A stretch of 64,000 bases of DNA, taken from UMGS172 sp045637775 (GTDB lineage Bacteria > Bacillota > Clostridia > Oscillospirales > Acutalibacteraceae). The position numbers were made by a program, and so were the translations under genes. How positions within the stretch are numbered: position 1 is the stretch's first letter; the number at the start of each line of letters is the position of its first letter. The stretch is taken from contig JAZUAC010000042.1 in assembly GCA_045637775.1 (NCBI GenBank), forward strand, positions 91,904-155,903. Reading direction: 5' to 3'. This document shows positions 51,368-60,364 of the stretch, one piece after another. The notes under the pieces were generated by a model. It worked only from the letters and a program-made list of their open reading frames with translations, did not search any database and had not been told where the DNA came from.

Positions 51368-52675
51368 ATGAGCAAATACTATCAGCCTGAAATTGAGACA
51401 ATGCCGCTCGACGAAATGCGTAAATTGCAGAGTGAGCGCCTTGTAGCACAGGTTAAGCATGTTTGGGATAATGTTCCATACTATCGCAAAAAAATGGAAG
51501 AAAAGGGTGTAACGCCCGATGATATAAAGTCGATTGATGACCTTCACAAGCTTCCTTTTGTAACCAAGGACGATCTTCGCGAGTGTTATCCTTACGGTCT
51601 TTTGGCTAAGCCTTTGAAGGAGTGTGTGAGAATTCATTCAACATCGGGTACTACGGGTAAGCGTGTTGTTGCTTTCTATACCCAGAAGGATATCGACCTT
51701 TGGGAGGACTGCTGTGCACGTGCTATCACTGCTGCTGGCGGTACCGACGAGGATGTTTGTCAGGTTGCCTACGGCTACGGCTTGTTCACAGGCGGTTCGG
51801 GTATGCACGGCGGTTCGCACAAGGCAGGATGTCTTACTTTGCCTATGTCTTCGGGCAATACCGACCGTCAGTTGCAGTTTATGGTTGACCTTGGAGCAAC
51901 CATTATTTGCTGTACTCCTTCTTATGCTGCATATCTTGCAGAATCAATCGAAGAACAGGGAATAAGAGACCAGATTAAGCTCAAAGCAGGTATCTTCGGC
52001 GCCGAGGCTTGGAGTGAAAGCATGCGTAAGGATATCGAGAATAAACTCGGTATCAAGGCTTATGATATTTATGGATTGACCGAAATCTCGGGTCCCGGTG
52101 TCAGCTTTGAATGTGAAGAACAGACCGGTATGCATGTTAATGAAGACCATTTCATTCCCGAAATTATCGACCCCGAAACACACGAAGTATTGCCGATTGG
52201 CGAAAAAGGTGAGCTTGTTTTCACTTCAATTTCCAAAGAGGCATTCCCGTTGCTTCGTTACAGAACCAAAGATATTTGCGTTTTATCGCGTGAAAAGTGT
52301 TCCTGCGGTCGTACCCTCATTAAGATGGCAAAGCCCATGGGTCGAAGTGATGATATGCTTATCATCCGCGGCGTAAATGTTTTCCCCTCACAGATTGAGG
52401 AGGTACTTATTGAGGTTGGCGGCGGTGATATTACCCCCAACTATCTCATTAAAATTGACCGTATCAATAATACCGATACCTTTGATTTGGATGTTGAGAT
52501 GAGTGAAGATATGTTCTCTGACGATGTTAAATCTATTGCAAAGGTTGAGAACGCTATTAAAGAAAAGCTTCGTTCAATTCTTGGTCTTGGTGTAAACGTT
52601 CATCTTGTCAATCCCAAATCAATTACACGCAGCGAAGGTAAAGCCAAGCGTGTAATTGATAACCGTAAGATTTAA
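51368..52675 (+). CDS. paaK: Phenylacetate-CoA ligase
   Basis: This 435-residue PaaK-type adenylate-forming ligase has the phosphate-binding loop HSTSGTTGKR (about residues 90-99), YGLTEISGPG near 237, RTKDIC and a C-terminal LNPKSI-like region (VNPKSITRSEGKAKRV). It forms aryl-acetyl-CoA from the free acid, or in the fermentative direction may help equilibrate CoA thioester and acid. Four Cys near 310-320 (CVLSREKCSCG) are typical of anaerobic members. It follows iorB by 22 bases. Confidence 0.93.
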   Translation: MSKYYQPEIETMPLDEMRKLQSERLVAQVKHVWDNVPYYRKKMEEKGVTPDDIKSIDDLHKLPFVTKDDLRECYPYGLLAKPLKECVRIHSTSGTTGKRVVAFYTQKDIDLWEDCCARAITAAGGTDEDVCQVAYGYGLFTGGSGMHGGSHKAGCLTLPMSSGNTDRQLQFMVDLGATIICCTPSYAAYLAESIEEQGIRDQIKLKAGIFGAEAWSESMRKDIENKLGIKAYDIYGLTEISGPGVSFECEEQTGMHVNEDHFIPEIIDPETHEVLPIGEKGELVFTSISKEAFPLLRYRTKDICVLSREKCSCGRTLIKMAKPMGRSDDMLIIRGVNVFPSQIEEVLIEVGGGDITPNYLIKIDRINNTDTFDLDVEMSEDMFSDDVKSIAKVENAIKEKLRSILGLGVNVHLVNPKSITRSEGKAKRVIDNRKI

Positions 52676-52690
52676 TAGGGAGGGTTCATT

Positions 52691-53125
52691 ATGTTAGTTA
52701 AGCAGGTTTCAGCATTTATTGAAAATAAAGCAGGCAGACTTAATGAAATTGCCAACACTCTTGCCGCAAGCAACATTGACATTAGTGCTTTGTCGTTGGC
52801 CGATACCACTGATTACGGCATTGTCAGAATGATTGTTTGCGACCCTGAAAAGGCAGTTTTGGCTCTTCGTGAGTCGGGTGTTGTTTGTAAGATAACCGAA
52901 ACTTTGGCTATTGCCATTGATGATACTCCGGGCGGTTTTGCAAAGGGTCTTGAAACCTTGACCGCTAACGGCATTGAAATCAAGTATATGTATGCTTGTA
53001 TCAGCCACGCTGAGGGTAAGGCGCTCATGATTATCAGCGTTGACGACCCCGAGAAGGCAGAAGCTCTCATAGCTTCGACCGACGCGGGAAAGGTTAATCC
53101 TTCTGAAATTTATCGTCATATTTAA
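52691..53125 (+). CDS. ACT-domain amino-acid-binding protein
   Basis: This 144-residue protein is composed of two ACT domains (about 1-70 and 72-140), with FIENKAGRLNEIANTLA and DTPGGFAKGLETLT. It has no catalytic domain and is a frequent last gene in ior/paaK clusters. It probably binds an aromatic amino acid and tunes expression or activity of the pathway; this is inference. AGGGAGGG precedes ATG 52691. Confidence 0.9.
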   Translation: MLVKQVSAFIENKAGRLNEIANTLAASNIDISALSLADTTDYGIVRMIVCDPEKAVLALRESGVVCKITETLAIAIDDTPGGFAKGLETLTANGIEIKYMYACISHAEGKALMIISVDDPEKAEALIASTDAGKVNPSEIYRHI

Positions 53126-53131
53126 AGTTTT

Positions 53132-53163
53132 AAGCACCGATTAAAAAATCGGTGCTTTTTTCT
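53132..53163 (+). terminator. Terminator of the ior operon
   Basis: The stem AAGCACCGATT (53132-53142) / AATCGGTGCTT (53147-53157) is followed by a T-run. Confidence 0.9.
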
Positions 53164-53210
53164 TGCAAATTTTCGTTATTCAGAGTAAAATAATCAGGAG
53201 AGGTGATTGT

Positions 53211-53966
53211 ATGACCATGGTTTTGTTGACAGCACTTGGTGTTGGCGGTGCAACCTTTATCGGTTCAATAATCGGTTTTATTTTTAAAAGAATATCACAT
53301 AAATTGAGCGACATTGTTTTGTCTTTTGCGGCAGGTGTTATGCTTTCTGCGGCTGTGCTTGGGCTGATTATCCCGTCGGTCGAATACGGTGGAAAATACG
53401 GTATTATAATCACCGTCGCAGGAATATTCATTGGCGCTTTGTGCTTGAATATTATTGATAAGCTTGTTCCACACCTGCATAAGATAGTCGGTGTTGATAT
53501 TGAGGAACATAGGTCAAATGCTGATATAAACAAGGTATTGTTGTTTGTGACTGCTATTGCCATTCATAATCTGCCGGAAGGCATTGCGGCAGGTGTCGGC
53601 TTCGGTTCGGGAAATACTGCCGATGCTTTGATGATTGCAGGCGGTATTGCTCTTCAAAATATCCCTGAAGGTATGATCATCATTGGGCCTATGTTGGCTG
53701 CTGGCGTAAGTCCCAAGCGAACCTTTGTTTGTGCTCTTGCTACGGGTCTTGTTGAGGTTTTGGGATGCTTGCTTGGCTATTTTGCAGTTACCGTTGCAAA
53801 CACCATACTTCCGTTTGCTTTGGCTTTTGCAGGTGGAACAATGCTGTATGTTATCAGTGATGAAATGATACCCGAGACCCATGCTCACGGCTCAGAAAGG
53901 GGAGCCACCTACGCTTTACTCGTCGGATTTTGCGTGATGCTCGTGTCGGATGTTTTGTTGGGATAA
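53211..53966 (+). CDS. ZIP family metal transporter
   Basis: This 251-residue membrane protein has about eight helices. The metal-site helices carry HNLPEGIAAG (about residues 119-128) and QNIPEGMIIIG (about 150-160), the conserved ZIP pair. It probably imports zinc or another divalent metal. ATG 53211 follows AGGAGAGGTGA; an upstream frame extension has no ribosome site. It is closed by a terminator shared with the convergent glycyl radical operon. Confidence 0.92.
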   Translation: MTMVLLTALGVGGATFIGSIIGFIFKRISHKLSDIVLSFAAGVMLSAAVLGLIIPSVEYGGKYGIIITVAGIFIGALCLNIIDKLVPHLHKIVGVDIEEHRSNADINKVLLFVTAIAIHNLPEGIAAGVGFGSGNTADALMIAGGIALQNIPEGMIIIGPMLAAGVSPKRTFVCALATGLVEVLGCLLGYFAVTVANTILPFALAFAGGTMLYVISDEMIPETHAHGSERGATYALLVGFCVMLVSDVLLG

Positions 53967-53987
53967 AAGTCATAAATTATTAAAACA

Positions 53988-54025
53988 AAAAGATTCTTCA
54001 GCTGTTTTGGCTGAAGAATCTTTTA
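53988..54025. terminator. Bidirectional terminator between the ZIP and glycyl radical genes
   Basis: A 15-bp stem AAAAGATTCTTCAGC / GCTGAAGAATCTTTT has a seven-base loop. It closely resembles the terminator at 57808-57848. Confidence 0.88.
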
Positions 54026-54032
54026 ATTTTCA

Positions 54033-56057
54033 TTAATACTTGTGTTCTGTGCGACTGATGATATGCTTGCGGTAGGGTTCATCAAGCTCAATGAAATATC
54101 CGCTCCAGCCCCATACACGTACTATTAAGTTTTTATGGTTTTCGGGATGAGCTTCGGCATCAAGCAAAATATCACGGTTGATGGCATTCAACTGCAGCTG
54201 ATGACCTCCAAGGTCGATAAAAGCCTTGACAAGCTGTGCCGTCTTTTTTATGCCGTCACGGTTTCTGAAAACGGTATCGTGAACCTCCATTGTAAGCGGT
54301 CCACCGTTTATGATGTTCTTTAAATCAAATTTTGTAAATGATTGAATGACCGAAAGCGGCCCGTTAAGCTGTGCATTAGGGGATGGTGAGAAACTTGAAC
54401 CATAAGGCTGACCGCTCTTGCGACCGTCTGCCGTGGCACCTACATTTTTAGCGCTGAGAATATACTCCATTGCACTTCCCGTGCCGGCACGGAATATACC
54501 GCCGACATCATTAGGTCTGCCGTTGAGATACGAGGAATAAGTATCCATCAGATCACAAGCAATTTCATCGACATAATCGTCATTATTACCCATTTTGGGG
54601 CAGGATAACAGCTTGTTACGAAGCTCACCGAAGCCTTCAAAATCATTTTTCAAGGCATCGAGTAATTCATCTTTAGAAATACTCTTTTCATCATAAATTA
54701 CCTTTTTTATTGCTGCAAGAGAATCGGCTGCTGTAGAAATACCGGCACCGTGAAAACCATAGTTTTTGTATTTTGCACCACCATGGTGAATGTTAACACC
54801 GTTTTCTATACAGCCTTCGGCAAAGATCGAAAAATACGGGCCGAACCAATGCGAGCGGAATTTGGAGTTTTCTATAAGCAAGTCACAGCTTTGAATGATC
54901 TCGGACTTGAGGTTATCCATAAATTCTTCAAAGGTCTGTGAACTCAAAAGAGTTTCGTTCGTTACTTTTTCAACGCAGGCAGGGAAGTTCATCGTTTGGA
55001 AATTAACGATCTCATAGCCTTTTCCGGGGATAATAAACTCCCAGCAGGCCGCAACCGAGTAGTCGACCGCATCCTCTGGGTCATAACCTAAAGATATTAG
55101 CCCCGGTACCACAACATCATCATTACTGTACTGCGGAAATCCCAGTCCCAACTTGGTCATTTCAGTTGCAAACTCAAGACGGCTTATCGGCGTTTTACTG
55201 CTGACACGAAGATTGATCTTAGGATCGATAAGACAAAGCTCCATAGAAGCCTTCATGCATATTTCCGAGAGGTCATTATACATATCATTGCCGTCAAGGT
55301 CGTATCCTCCCAAGACCATACTCTGACCGTTGTCACCCTTTTGTACACCCGTATAAATATCTGTATCAATGTTAAGTGAAATGAAAAATTCCTCGGTCAG
55401 CTCTAACAACTCATCCTCTGAAACACCGCGCTTTATATCCATATCATAGTACGGCTTCATATATTGGTCAAAACGGCCGAGTGTAATATGATCGTTGCGT
55501 GCAAGACGTAATGTGAATATGCAAAATTTAATTGCAACAAGTGCTTCATAATAAGAGGTTGCGCCTTTGTGCGGAACACGGCTTAATGCATTACAAAGCT
55601 CAGTTGCGCCTGCAATTTCGGCTTCTTTACGGCAACGGTCGGCGAAATTCAGAACAGCATCAATGCTCATAAGGACAGAATTATAAAATTCCGCCTTTTC
55701 TTCAGAGCAAGCCGAAAGCTTTGAAAGCACGGTGTCACGAACTGCATCAAATCCAGAGTTCAATATCAATGGAAAATTTGGAGTAATATTGCCGCCGTTT
55801 GTTATCCAGGCATCAACGCCTTTGATATTTTTGAATTTCAAGCTTTTGGCAACCGTTCGGTGAAAGCCTATTCTGTCTAATTTATCAAAAATATTAAGAT
55901 GCTCAAAACTTAAGGCAAGCTTTAAATAATTTGCCTCCTTTTGAAAGTCCGACATCCCTTCAAGCTCGGCAGTAATATCGATCTTGTCGTAATTTCTTTT
56001 GTTACGGTAATCACCGCTATTCATAGTTTTCAACAGATGCTTTATTCTTTCGGTCAT
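54033..56057 (-). CDS. Glycyl radical enzyme, short C-x-E (eliminase/dehydratase-like) type
   Basis: This 674-residue glycyl radical enzyme is shorter than pyruvate formate-lyase and the known dehydratases by roughly 100 residues. The active-site loop reads VAACWEF with the radical Cys near residue 338 and Glu two residues on. That C-x-E pattern is seen in glycerol/diol dehydratases, choline lyase and hydroxyproline dehydratase rather than the Cys-Cys of PFL. The radical Gly lies in RVWGWSGYF (Gly near 650), with ISRTEH following. Its activase is ten bases upstream in the same operon. No microcompartment genes adjoin. The substrate is unknown. GGAGTGAT precedes ATG 56057. Confidence 0.88.
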   Translation of the reverse strand: MTERIKHLLKTMNSGDYRNKRNYDKIDITAELEGMSDFQKEANYLKLALSFEHLNIFDKLDRIGFHRTVAKSLKFKNIKGVDAWITNGGNITPNFPLILNSGFDAVRDTVLSKLSACSEEKAEFYNSVLMSIDAVLNFADRCRKEAEIAGATELCNALSRVPHKGATSYYEALVAIKFCIFTLRLARNDHITLGRFDQYMKPYYDMDIKRGVSEDELLELTEEFFISLNIDTDIYTGVQKGDNGQSMVLGGYDLDGNDMYNDLSEICMKASMELCLIDPKINLRVSSKTPISRLEFATEMTKLGLGFPQYSNDDVVVPGLISLGYDPEDAVDYSVAACWEFIIPGKGYEIVNFQTMNFPACVEKVTNETLLSSQTFEEFMDNLKSEIIQSCDLLIENSKFRSHWFGPYFSIFAEGCIENGVNIHHGGAKYKNYGFHGAGISTAADSLAAIKKVIYDEKSISKDELLDALKNDFEGFGELRNKLLSCPKMGNNDDYVDEIACDLMDTYSSYLNGRPNDVGGIFRAGTGSAMEYILSAKNVGATADGRKSGQPYGSSFSPSPNAQLNGPLSVIQSFTKFDLKNIINGGPLTMEVHDTVFRNRDGIKKTAQLVKAFIDLGGHQLQLNAINRDILLDAEAHPENHKNLIVRVWGWSGYFIELDEPYRKHIISRTEHKY

Positions 56058-56067
56058 AATATCACTC

Positions 56068-56919
56068 CTATAGTATGTTAGCGTTTATTTTGTACTGCTT
56101 AAAAATATCGACCCTTGGTTTGCACGTTATCTTTTCATCGAATGATGGCTCATATTTCCGTCCAACGCTTTCGTATTTGCCTCCTGCGACCTTGTTGTAG
56201 GGGAGAAGGTCGATTTTACGAATACCGTAACTGTCAAGCAGTAAGGCAATTTCGGTAAGATTTTGTATGGTATCGGTAACAGTGGGGATCAGCGGTGTGC
56301 GTATAATAAAATCCTTGCCGCTTTTAACCAATGCTTCAAGATTTTTTAAAATCAACTTGTTGCTGACACCGGTGTATTTTATGTGCTGCTGTTCATCAAC
56401 AAGTTTTATATCGAACAGCATATAATCTATGTTTTGTAAAACCTCATTAAAAACATTATTATTGCAAAATCCGCTTGTCTGAACAGCTCTGTTAGTTTTA
56501 TTTTCAAGCAGCTTCAGAGTTTCAATCAAAAACTCGGGATGGCTCAACGGTTCACCGCCCGAAAAGGTGACACCACCGCAGCTGTTATTAAGTATTTGAA
56601 AGTTTTTTGAAAGCACTTCAACAAGTGTTTGCGGTGTGTAAAGCTTACCGGCAGTTCTTAATAAACGGTTAGGGCAAGCGACGATGCTTTTTTCGGAGTA
56701 AATGTAACCCCAATCGGTCTTTTCTGCAAATTTCAAGCATTCACCGCAATTGGTACACCCGTATTGTGACTTTAAGACCTCGTTTTTAAAGCTTTGCCCC
56801 TCGGGGTTGTGGCACCATTCGCACCTTAACGGGCATCCTTTCAAGAAAACCGTCGTTCTGATCCCGGGACCGTCAAAGGTTGAAAATTCTTCAATTGAAA
56901 ATACAAGTGCACCAGCCAT
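56068..56919 (-). CDS. Glycyl radical enzyme activase (radical SAM)
   Basis: This 283-residue activase installs the glycyl radical on the neighbouring enzyme. It opens with FSIEEFSTFDGPGIRTTVFL and the SAM-cluster motif CPLRCEWC (Cys near residues 29, 33 and 36). A ferredoxin-like insert follows with CTNCGEC (about 55-61) and ACPNR, probably one extra 4Fe-4S cluster, fewer than the two in many eliminase activases. TFSGGEP (about 118-124) is the SAM-binding GGE motif. It is transcribed first, before the enzyme gene. Confidence 0.92.
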   Translation of the reverse strand: MAGALVFSIEEFSTFDGPGIRTTVFLKGCPLRCEWCHNPEGQSFKNEVLKSQYGCTNCGECLKFAEKTDWGYIYSEKSIVACPNRLLRTAGKLYTPQTLVEVLSKNFQILNNSCGGVTFSGGEPLSHPEFLIETLKLLENKTNRAVQTSGFCNNNVFNEVLQNIDYMLFDIKLVDEQQHIKYTGVSNKLILKNLEALVKSGKDFIIRTPLIPTVTDTIQNLTEIALLLDSYGIRKIDLLPYNKVAGGKYESVGRKYEPSFDEKITCKPRVDIFKQYKINANIL

Positions 56920-56953
56920 ATATCATCACCGTAATTGATTATAATGCAGATAC

Positions 56954-56983
56954 TTGACATTTACTTGCGAATTATTGTATTAT
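56954..56983 (+). promoter_or_regulatory. Probable promoter of the AraC-type gene
   Basis: TTGACA (56954-56959) and TATTAT (56978-56983) are 18 bases apart in the 95-base divergent region between activase and regulator. Confidence 0.6.
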
Positions 56984-57014
56984 TATAGCAGAAAATTGGC
57001 TTTTGAGGTGTATT

Positions 57015-57791
57015 ATGGTATTTCATCAACCAAATAACTCACGCGGGAACTATAACTATAACGGTGTTATTTATAAACACGAAAATTGGCAACCGCACTT
57101 TCATAAAAATTTAGAGGTGGTTTACTGCATTGACGGTAGGGTGGAATGCACGGTAAACGGAAAGACTAAAACGCTTGAAAAGCACAGTTTTGCTTTATTT
57201 TTATCCAACGAAATACATTCAATGACGCCAATTGGTGAGTCAACCTATTGGGTTGGTGTTTTTTCGGAGGATCACGTTAATTCCTTTGCAAAAGCAGTCA
57301 GTGGCAAAACAGGGGACACCTTTGTATTTAAATGTTCGGAAATTACCGAAAAGCTTTTGTGCGAAAACCTTGTATATAAGCGTGAAAAGTCAGATAAATA
57401 CATTATGAAGGCTTGCTTTTATGCGCTTTGCTCCGAGTATCTGAAATCGATCACTTTGGTCGACCGTGTTCAAAAAAGCGATATGCTTATGCGCTCTGTG
57501 ACCGAGTATATTACTAATAATTTCAAAGAAAACATCAGCCTTAAAAGTATGGCTGACCGAATCGGCTATAACTATCATTATCTTTCAAAAGCGTTTAAAA
57601 AAATGTTTGAAATGTCGTTTCCGTCATTTTTAAACGCTTACCGCGCCGACTACGCCATCGGACTATTGTCGGAGACCGATATGGAAGTAGCAGAAATAGC
57701 CTTTGAGAGCGGTTTTCAGAGTGTCAGAAGCTTCAATGAATTTTTCAAAAAATATACCAATATGACACCTAACGAGTTTCGTAAAAAATAA
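57015..57791 (+). CDS. AraC family regulator with cupin sensor domain
   Basis: This 258-residue protein has an N-terminal cupin-like ligand domain (about 10-130, with the metal-type HFHKNLEVVY) and a C-terminal pair of helix-turn-helix motifs (about 160-258, ending MTPNEFRKK). It is divergent from the glycyl radical operon and shares its intergenic region, so it probably activates that operon in response to the substrate. ATG 57015 follows GAGGTG; an ATG 12 bases upstream is too close to it. Confidence 0.88.
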   Translation: MVFHQPNNSRGNYNYNGVIYKHENWQPHFHKNLEVVYCIDGRVECTVNGKTKTLEKHSFALFLSNEIHSMTPIGESTYWVGVFSEDHVNSFAKAVSGKTGDTFVFKCSEITEKLLCENLVYKREKSDKYIMKACFYALCSEYLKSITLVDRVQKSDMLMRSVTEYITNNFKENISLKSMADRIGYNYHYLSKAFKKMFEMSFPSFLNAYRADYAIGLLSETDMEVAEIAFESGFQSVRSFNEFFKKYTNMTPNEFRKK

Positions 57792-57807
57792 GACAATATT
57801 AAAAATC

Positions 57808-57850
57808 AAAAAAGATTCTTCGGTATTTTCAGCCGAAGAATCTTTTTTTG
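57808..57850. terminator. Bidirectional terminator after the AraC gene
   Basis: A 16-bp stem AAAAAAGATTCTTCGG / CCGAAGAATCTTTTTT has T-runs usable from both sides. Confidence 0.88.
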
Positions 57851-57863
57851 ATTAATTCTGATT

Positions 57864-58400
57864 TTAAAGAGTTACTAAAATATGGTCATGTTTTAATGCG
57901 GGGATGATTTTTTCAATTAAATCATCGGTTTTGATTTTTAAACTTGACGTGTTGATGCAAGGGTGACATCCAAAATATTCATCCTTTAAAACATCCTCGT
58001 CAATAAGCAGGGTGACATCGTTTTCATGGTCGTTCATGAGTCCCAATACGCTGACCGAACCTGGTGTAATTTCAAGGTATTTCATCATGTGGTCAGCATT
58101 GGCGAATGACAGACGGGAAGCCCCGATCTGTGCCGAAATATCCTTGGTTTTAAAAACCTTGTCGGCAGGAATCATAAGCAGATAAAACACGGTTTCTTGA
58201 CGATTGCAAAGAAAAAGGTTTTTGCAAATGGTAGCACCAAGCGTTTTATCAATTTCCTCGCAAATCTCCATAGTGTCAGCCGCATCATGGTCAACTCGTT
58301 GGTATTCTATATTCAAATTATCAAGAAAATCATAACATCTTATTTCTTTATCCATTCGGCCCGACAAATCATCAGGTCGACCGTTTTTAAGTTCAAGCAT
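57864..58400 (-). CDS. Aminoacyl-tRNA deacylase, ProX/YbaK type
   Basis: This 178-residue YbaK-fold editing protein hydrolyses mischarged tRNA, typically Ala-tRNA-Pro for ProX members. Visible are the catalytic-region Lys in CKNLFLCN (about residues 75-82), KDISAQIGASRLSF and GCHPCINTSSL near 145-155. It is the last gene of a five-gene minus-strand operon. GGAGG precedes ATG 58400. Exact tRNA specificity is inferred from family resemblance only. Confidence 0.88.
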   Translation of the reverse strand: MLELKNGRPDDLSGRMDKEIRCYDFLDNLNIEYQRVDHDAADTMEICEEIDKTLGATICKNLFLCNRQETVFYLLMIPADKVFKTKDISAQIGASRLSFANADHMMKYLEITPGSVSVLGLMNDHENDVTLLIDEDVLKDEYFGCHPCINTSSLKIKTDDLIEKIIPALKHDHILVTL

Positions 58401-58412
58401 AAAAAACCTCCG

Positions 58413-59210
58413 TTAATCTTTTCTGAATTCCAATATGCAAAACTCAATTTCTGTTGTAAGTGAATCAATCTTTGACAGTTTTTCTTGGTCTGTTTTGCCC
58501 GTTTTGTAGTAATATGGTGTCATTTTGAAAAGTGAAATAATATCCTCGTTACAGTCAAGTGTTATAGTGTATTTCAATTCATGTTTAGACAACAATTTGT
58601 AGCCTTCACGGTCAGATTCAACCGCAGGATTAAGGTAAGGCTCGTTGTATATAGCCGATTTTAAACCTAACAAATGGCGCTCCATCGGAACAACCGTTAT
58701 CAGCCTGCCGTTTTTACTCAAAACTCGCGAAAACTCATCGGGACTATCGGGTGCAAAAATATTCACTATAACATCTTGTGAGCCGTTTTCAAGAGGAATG
58801 TCACCGATGCTTGCCACGGCAAAAGAAACGGTCTGACAGCGTTTTGCCGCTACTTTTAACGCATCTTTGGAAATATCGATTCCGCAAACCGTGTTTTTGT
58901 TAGCGAGTGCCTCGGTATAGTAACCCTCACCGCAACCCGAATCGAGTATTTTGTGACCCGATCCCACAACCTCGCACAAAGCAGTTCTTAAAGTCTCGTA
59001 ATAGCCTTCCCCAAGAAAATCGGTTCGTGCTTTGACCATCAGCTTATCGTCACCGTGACGCTTGTTTTGAGAATTGTCAAGCAGAAGATTGACATAGCCT
59101 TGCTTTGAAATGTCAAAACTGTGACCCTTCAAGCATTTGTGTAAAGAGGGAAGACAAAACATCTTCCCACGGCAAACGGGACATATAAAAGGTGATTCTT
59201 TTAAAAACAT
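58413..59210 (-). CDS. rlmA: 23S rRNA (guanine-N1)-methyltransferase, RlmA type
   Basis: This 265-residue protein has an N-terminal zinc finger (CPVCRG with a distal C-x3-H in HKCLKGHSFD, about residues 10-32) and a Rossmann methyltransferase domain. SAM motif I LDSGCGEGYYTEAL lies near 93-106. RlmA enzymes methylate a hairpin-loop guanine of 23S rRNA (positions 745 or 748) and some affect macrolide sensitivity. The short gap to the deacylase downstream (about 12 bases) suggests one transcript. Confidence 0.88.
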   Translation of the reverse strand: MFLKESPFICPVCRGKMFCLPSLHKCLKGHSFDISKQGYVNLLLDNSQNKRHGDDKLMVKARTDFLGEGYYETLRTALCEVVGSGHKILDSGCGEGYYTEALANKNTVCGIDISKDALKVAAKRCQTVSFAVASIGDIPLENGSQDVIVNIFAPDSPDEFSRVLSKNGRLITVVPMERHLLGLKSAIYNEPYLNPAVESDREGYKLLSKHELKYTITLDCNEDIISLFKMTPYYYKTGKTDQEKLSKIDSLTTEIEFCILEFRKD

Positions 59211-59222
59211 TATTAGTTCACC

Positions 59223-60347
59223 TTATTTTATCTCAATGTTCATACCGTTAACTTCAACACCGTCATTGGCACGGATGAGGATGTATTTCACACCATTTAT
59301 TATTTGTGTTGAAACAAGGTCAGTATGCTCGGGGTCAACCTTTATGGTTACATTCGGGGTGTTCAGCTCAAACTTGTTCAAAGCAATGACCGATTTAGGT
59401 GCAAGTTCGGCATCGTTACCAAAGTGCGAGTCAAACTTACTGCCAAAATCCTCAACCTTTTCTTCGTCAACACCGCAATACTGCAAAACGCTCTTAAGTT
59501 TTGTTTTGGTGAGACGCAAAGGCTCTTCTTCTTTGGCTTCTTTATGTTCCTGAACCATCTCGGAAACCTGTCTATGAACCGATTTCACAGTTTCAAAATC
59601 ACATTCCTCAACCAAGGTTTCGGCAAGGCAGGTCTTAAATCGACCTTTTTGCTCGGCAGGTGCCATAGGAAGCTGGACATTAAAAACATTTTGGATAAAT
59701 TCCGAATGTATATCCGAAATATCGCGGGTGTAGTAAAGCGAGTTGTAGATATTGGCAGCACGACCGTCAAACGAAGGGAACATGAATCCTAATTCAGGAG
59801 CACCGAGAATTGCGTGTGCATCAATATTACGGAAGGAGCTGTCCATCTCACGGAAATATAATCCCGATTTCAACGGCTTTACAGGGCATACGCAACAAAC
59901 AAAATAGTTGAATTGGGTAGAGGAATCGCCCTTTTCACCGTCCTTTGAGTATTCAAAAACATCATATGTATCAAATGCCAACAGAATAGCAAAGCTATCC
60001 TCAAAATGCACACTGTCGATAATTTTTTGATATAAAGCCTCCAAAGCACCTTCATCTTTAAGTCTTGAGTCGCGAAGGTCACGCAAAAGCTTGTTTTCGG
60101 CACCGTCCATAACCTGCTGTGCAGTAAATTCAAGGTCTAAAAGATTGGTACCAAGACTACCCGAAAGAGTCTTTTTCATGATACTCAAAATCTTGTCGGT
60201 CTCATCAACACTGCAGGTTGACATAGGCTGGTCAATGCGTGTAACAATAGCCTTTTGTGAGTTTACAAGACAACCCTTGATGCTCAAAATATTGGTTTTA
60301 TCCTGCCTGAAGCGGCGTTTGATTTCTCTTAATTCTTTTTCGGTCAT
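59223..60347 (-). CDS. DUF4317 family protein of unknown function
   Basis: This 374-residue cytoplasmic protein matches the DUF4317 pattern with KELREIKRRFRQDKTNI at its start, KKTLSGSLGTNLLDL near 60-75 and FMFPSFDGRAANIYNSLYYT near 190. There is no signal peptide or membrane segment, and the last third is acidic. The family is common in gut clostridia and has no known function. AGGAG precedes ATG 60347. It lies third in the minus-strand operon. Confidence 0.85.
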   Translation of the reverse strand: MTEKELREIKRRFRQDKTNILSIKGCLVNSQKAIVTRIDQPMSTCSVDETDKILSIMKKTLSGSLGTNLLDLEFTAQQVMDGAENKLLRDLRDSRLKDEGALEALYQKIIDSVHFEDSFAILLAFDTYDVFEYSKDGEKGDSSTQFNYFVCCVCPVKPLKSGLYFREMDSSFRNIDAHAILGAPELGFMFPSFDGRAANIYNSLYYTRDISDIHSEFIQNVFNVQLPMAPAEQKGRFKTCLAETLVEECDFETVKSVHRQVSEMVQEHKEAKEEEPLRLTKTKLKSVLQYCGVDEEKVEDFGSKFDSHFGNDAELAPKSVIALNKFELNTPNVTIKVDPEHTDLVSTQIINGVKYILIRANDGVEVNGMNIEIK

Positions 60348-60364
60348 GTTATGCTCCTGTGTAG

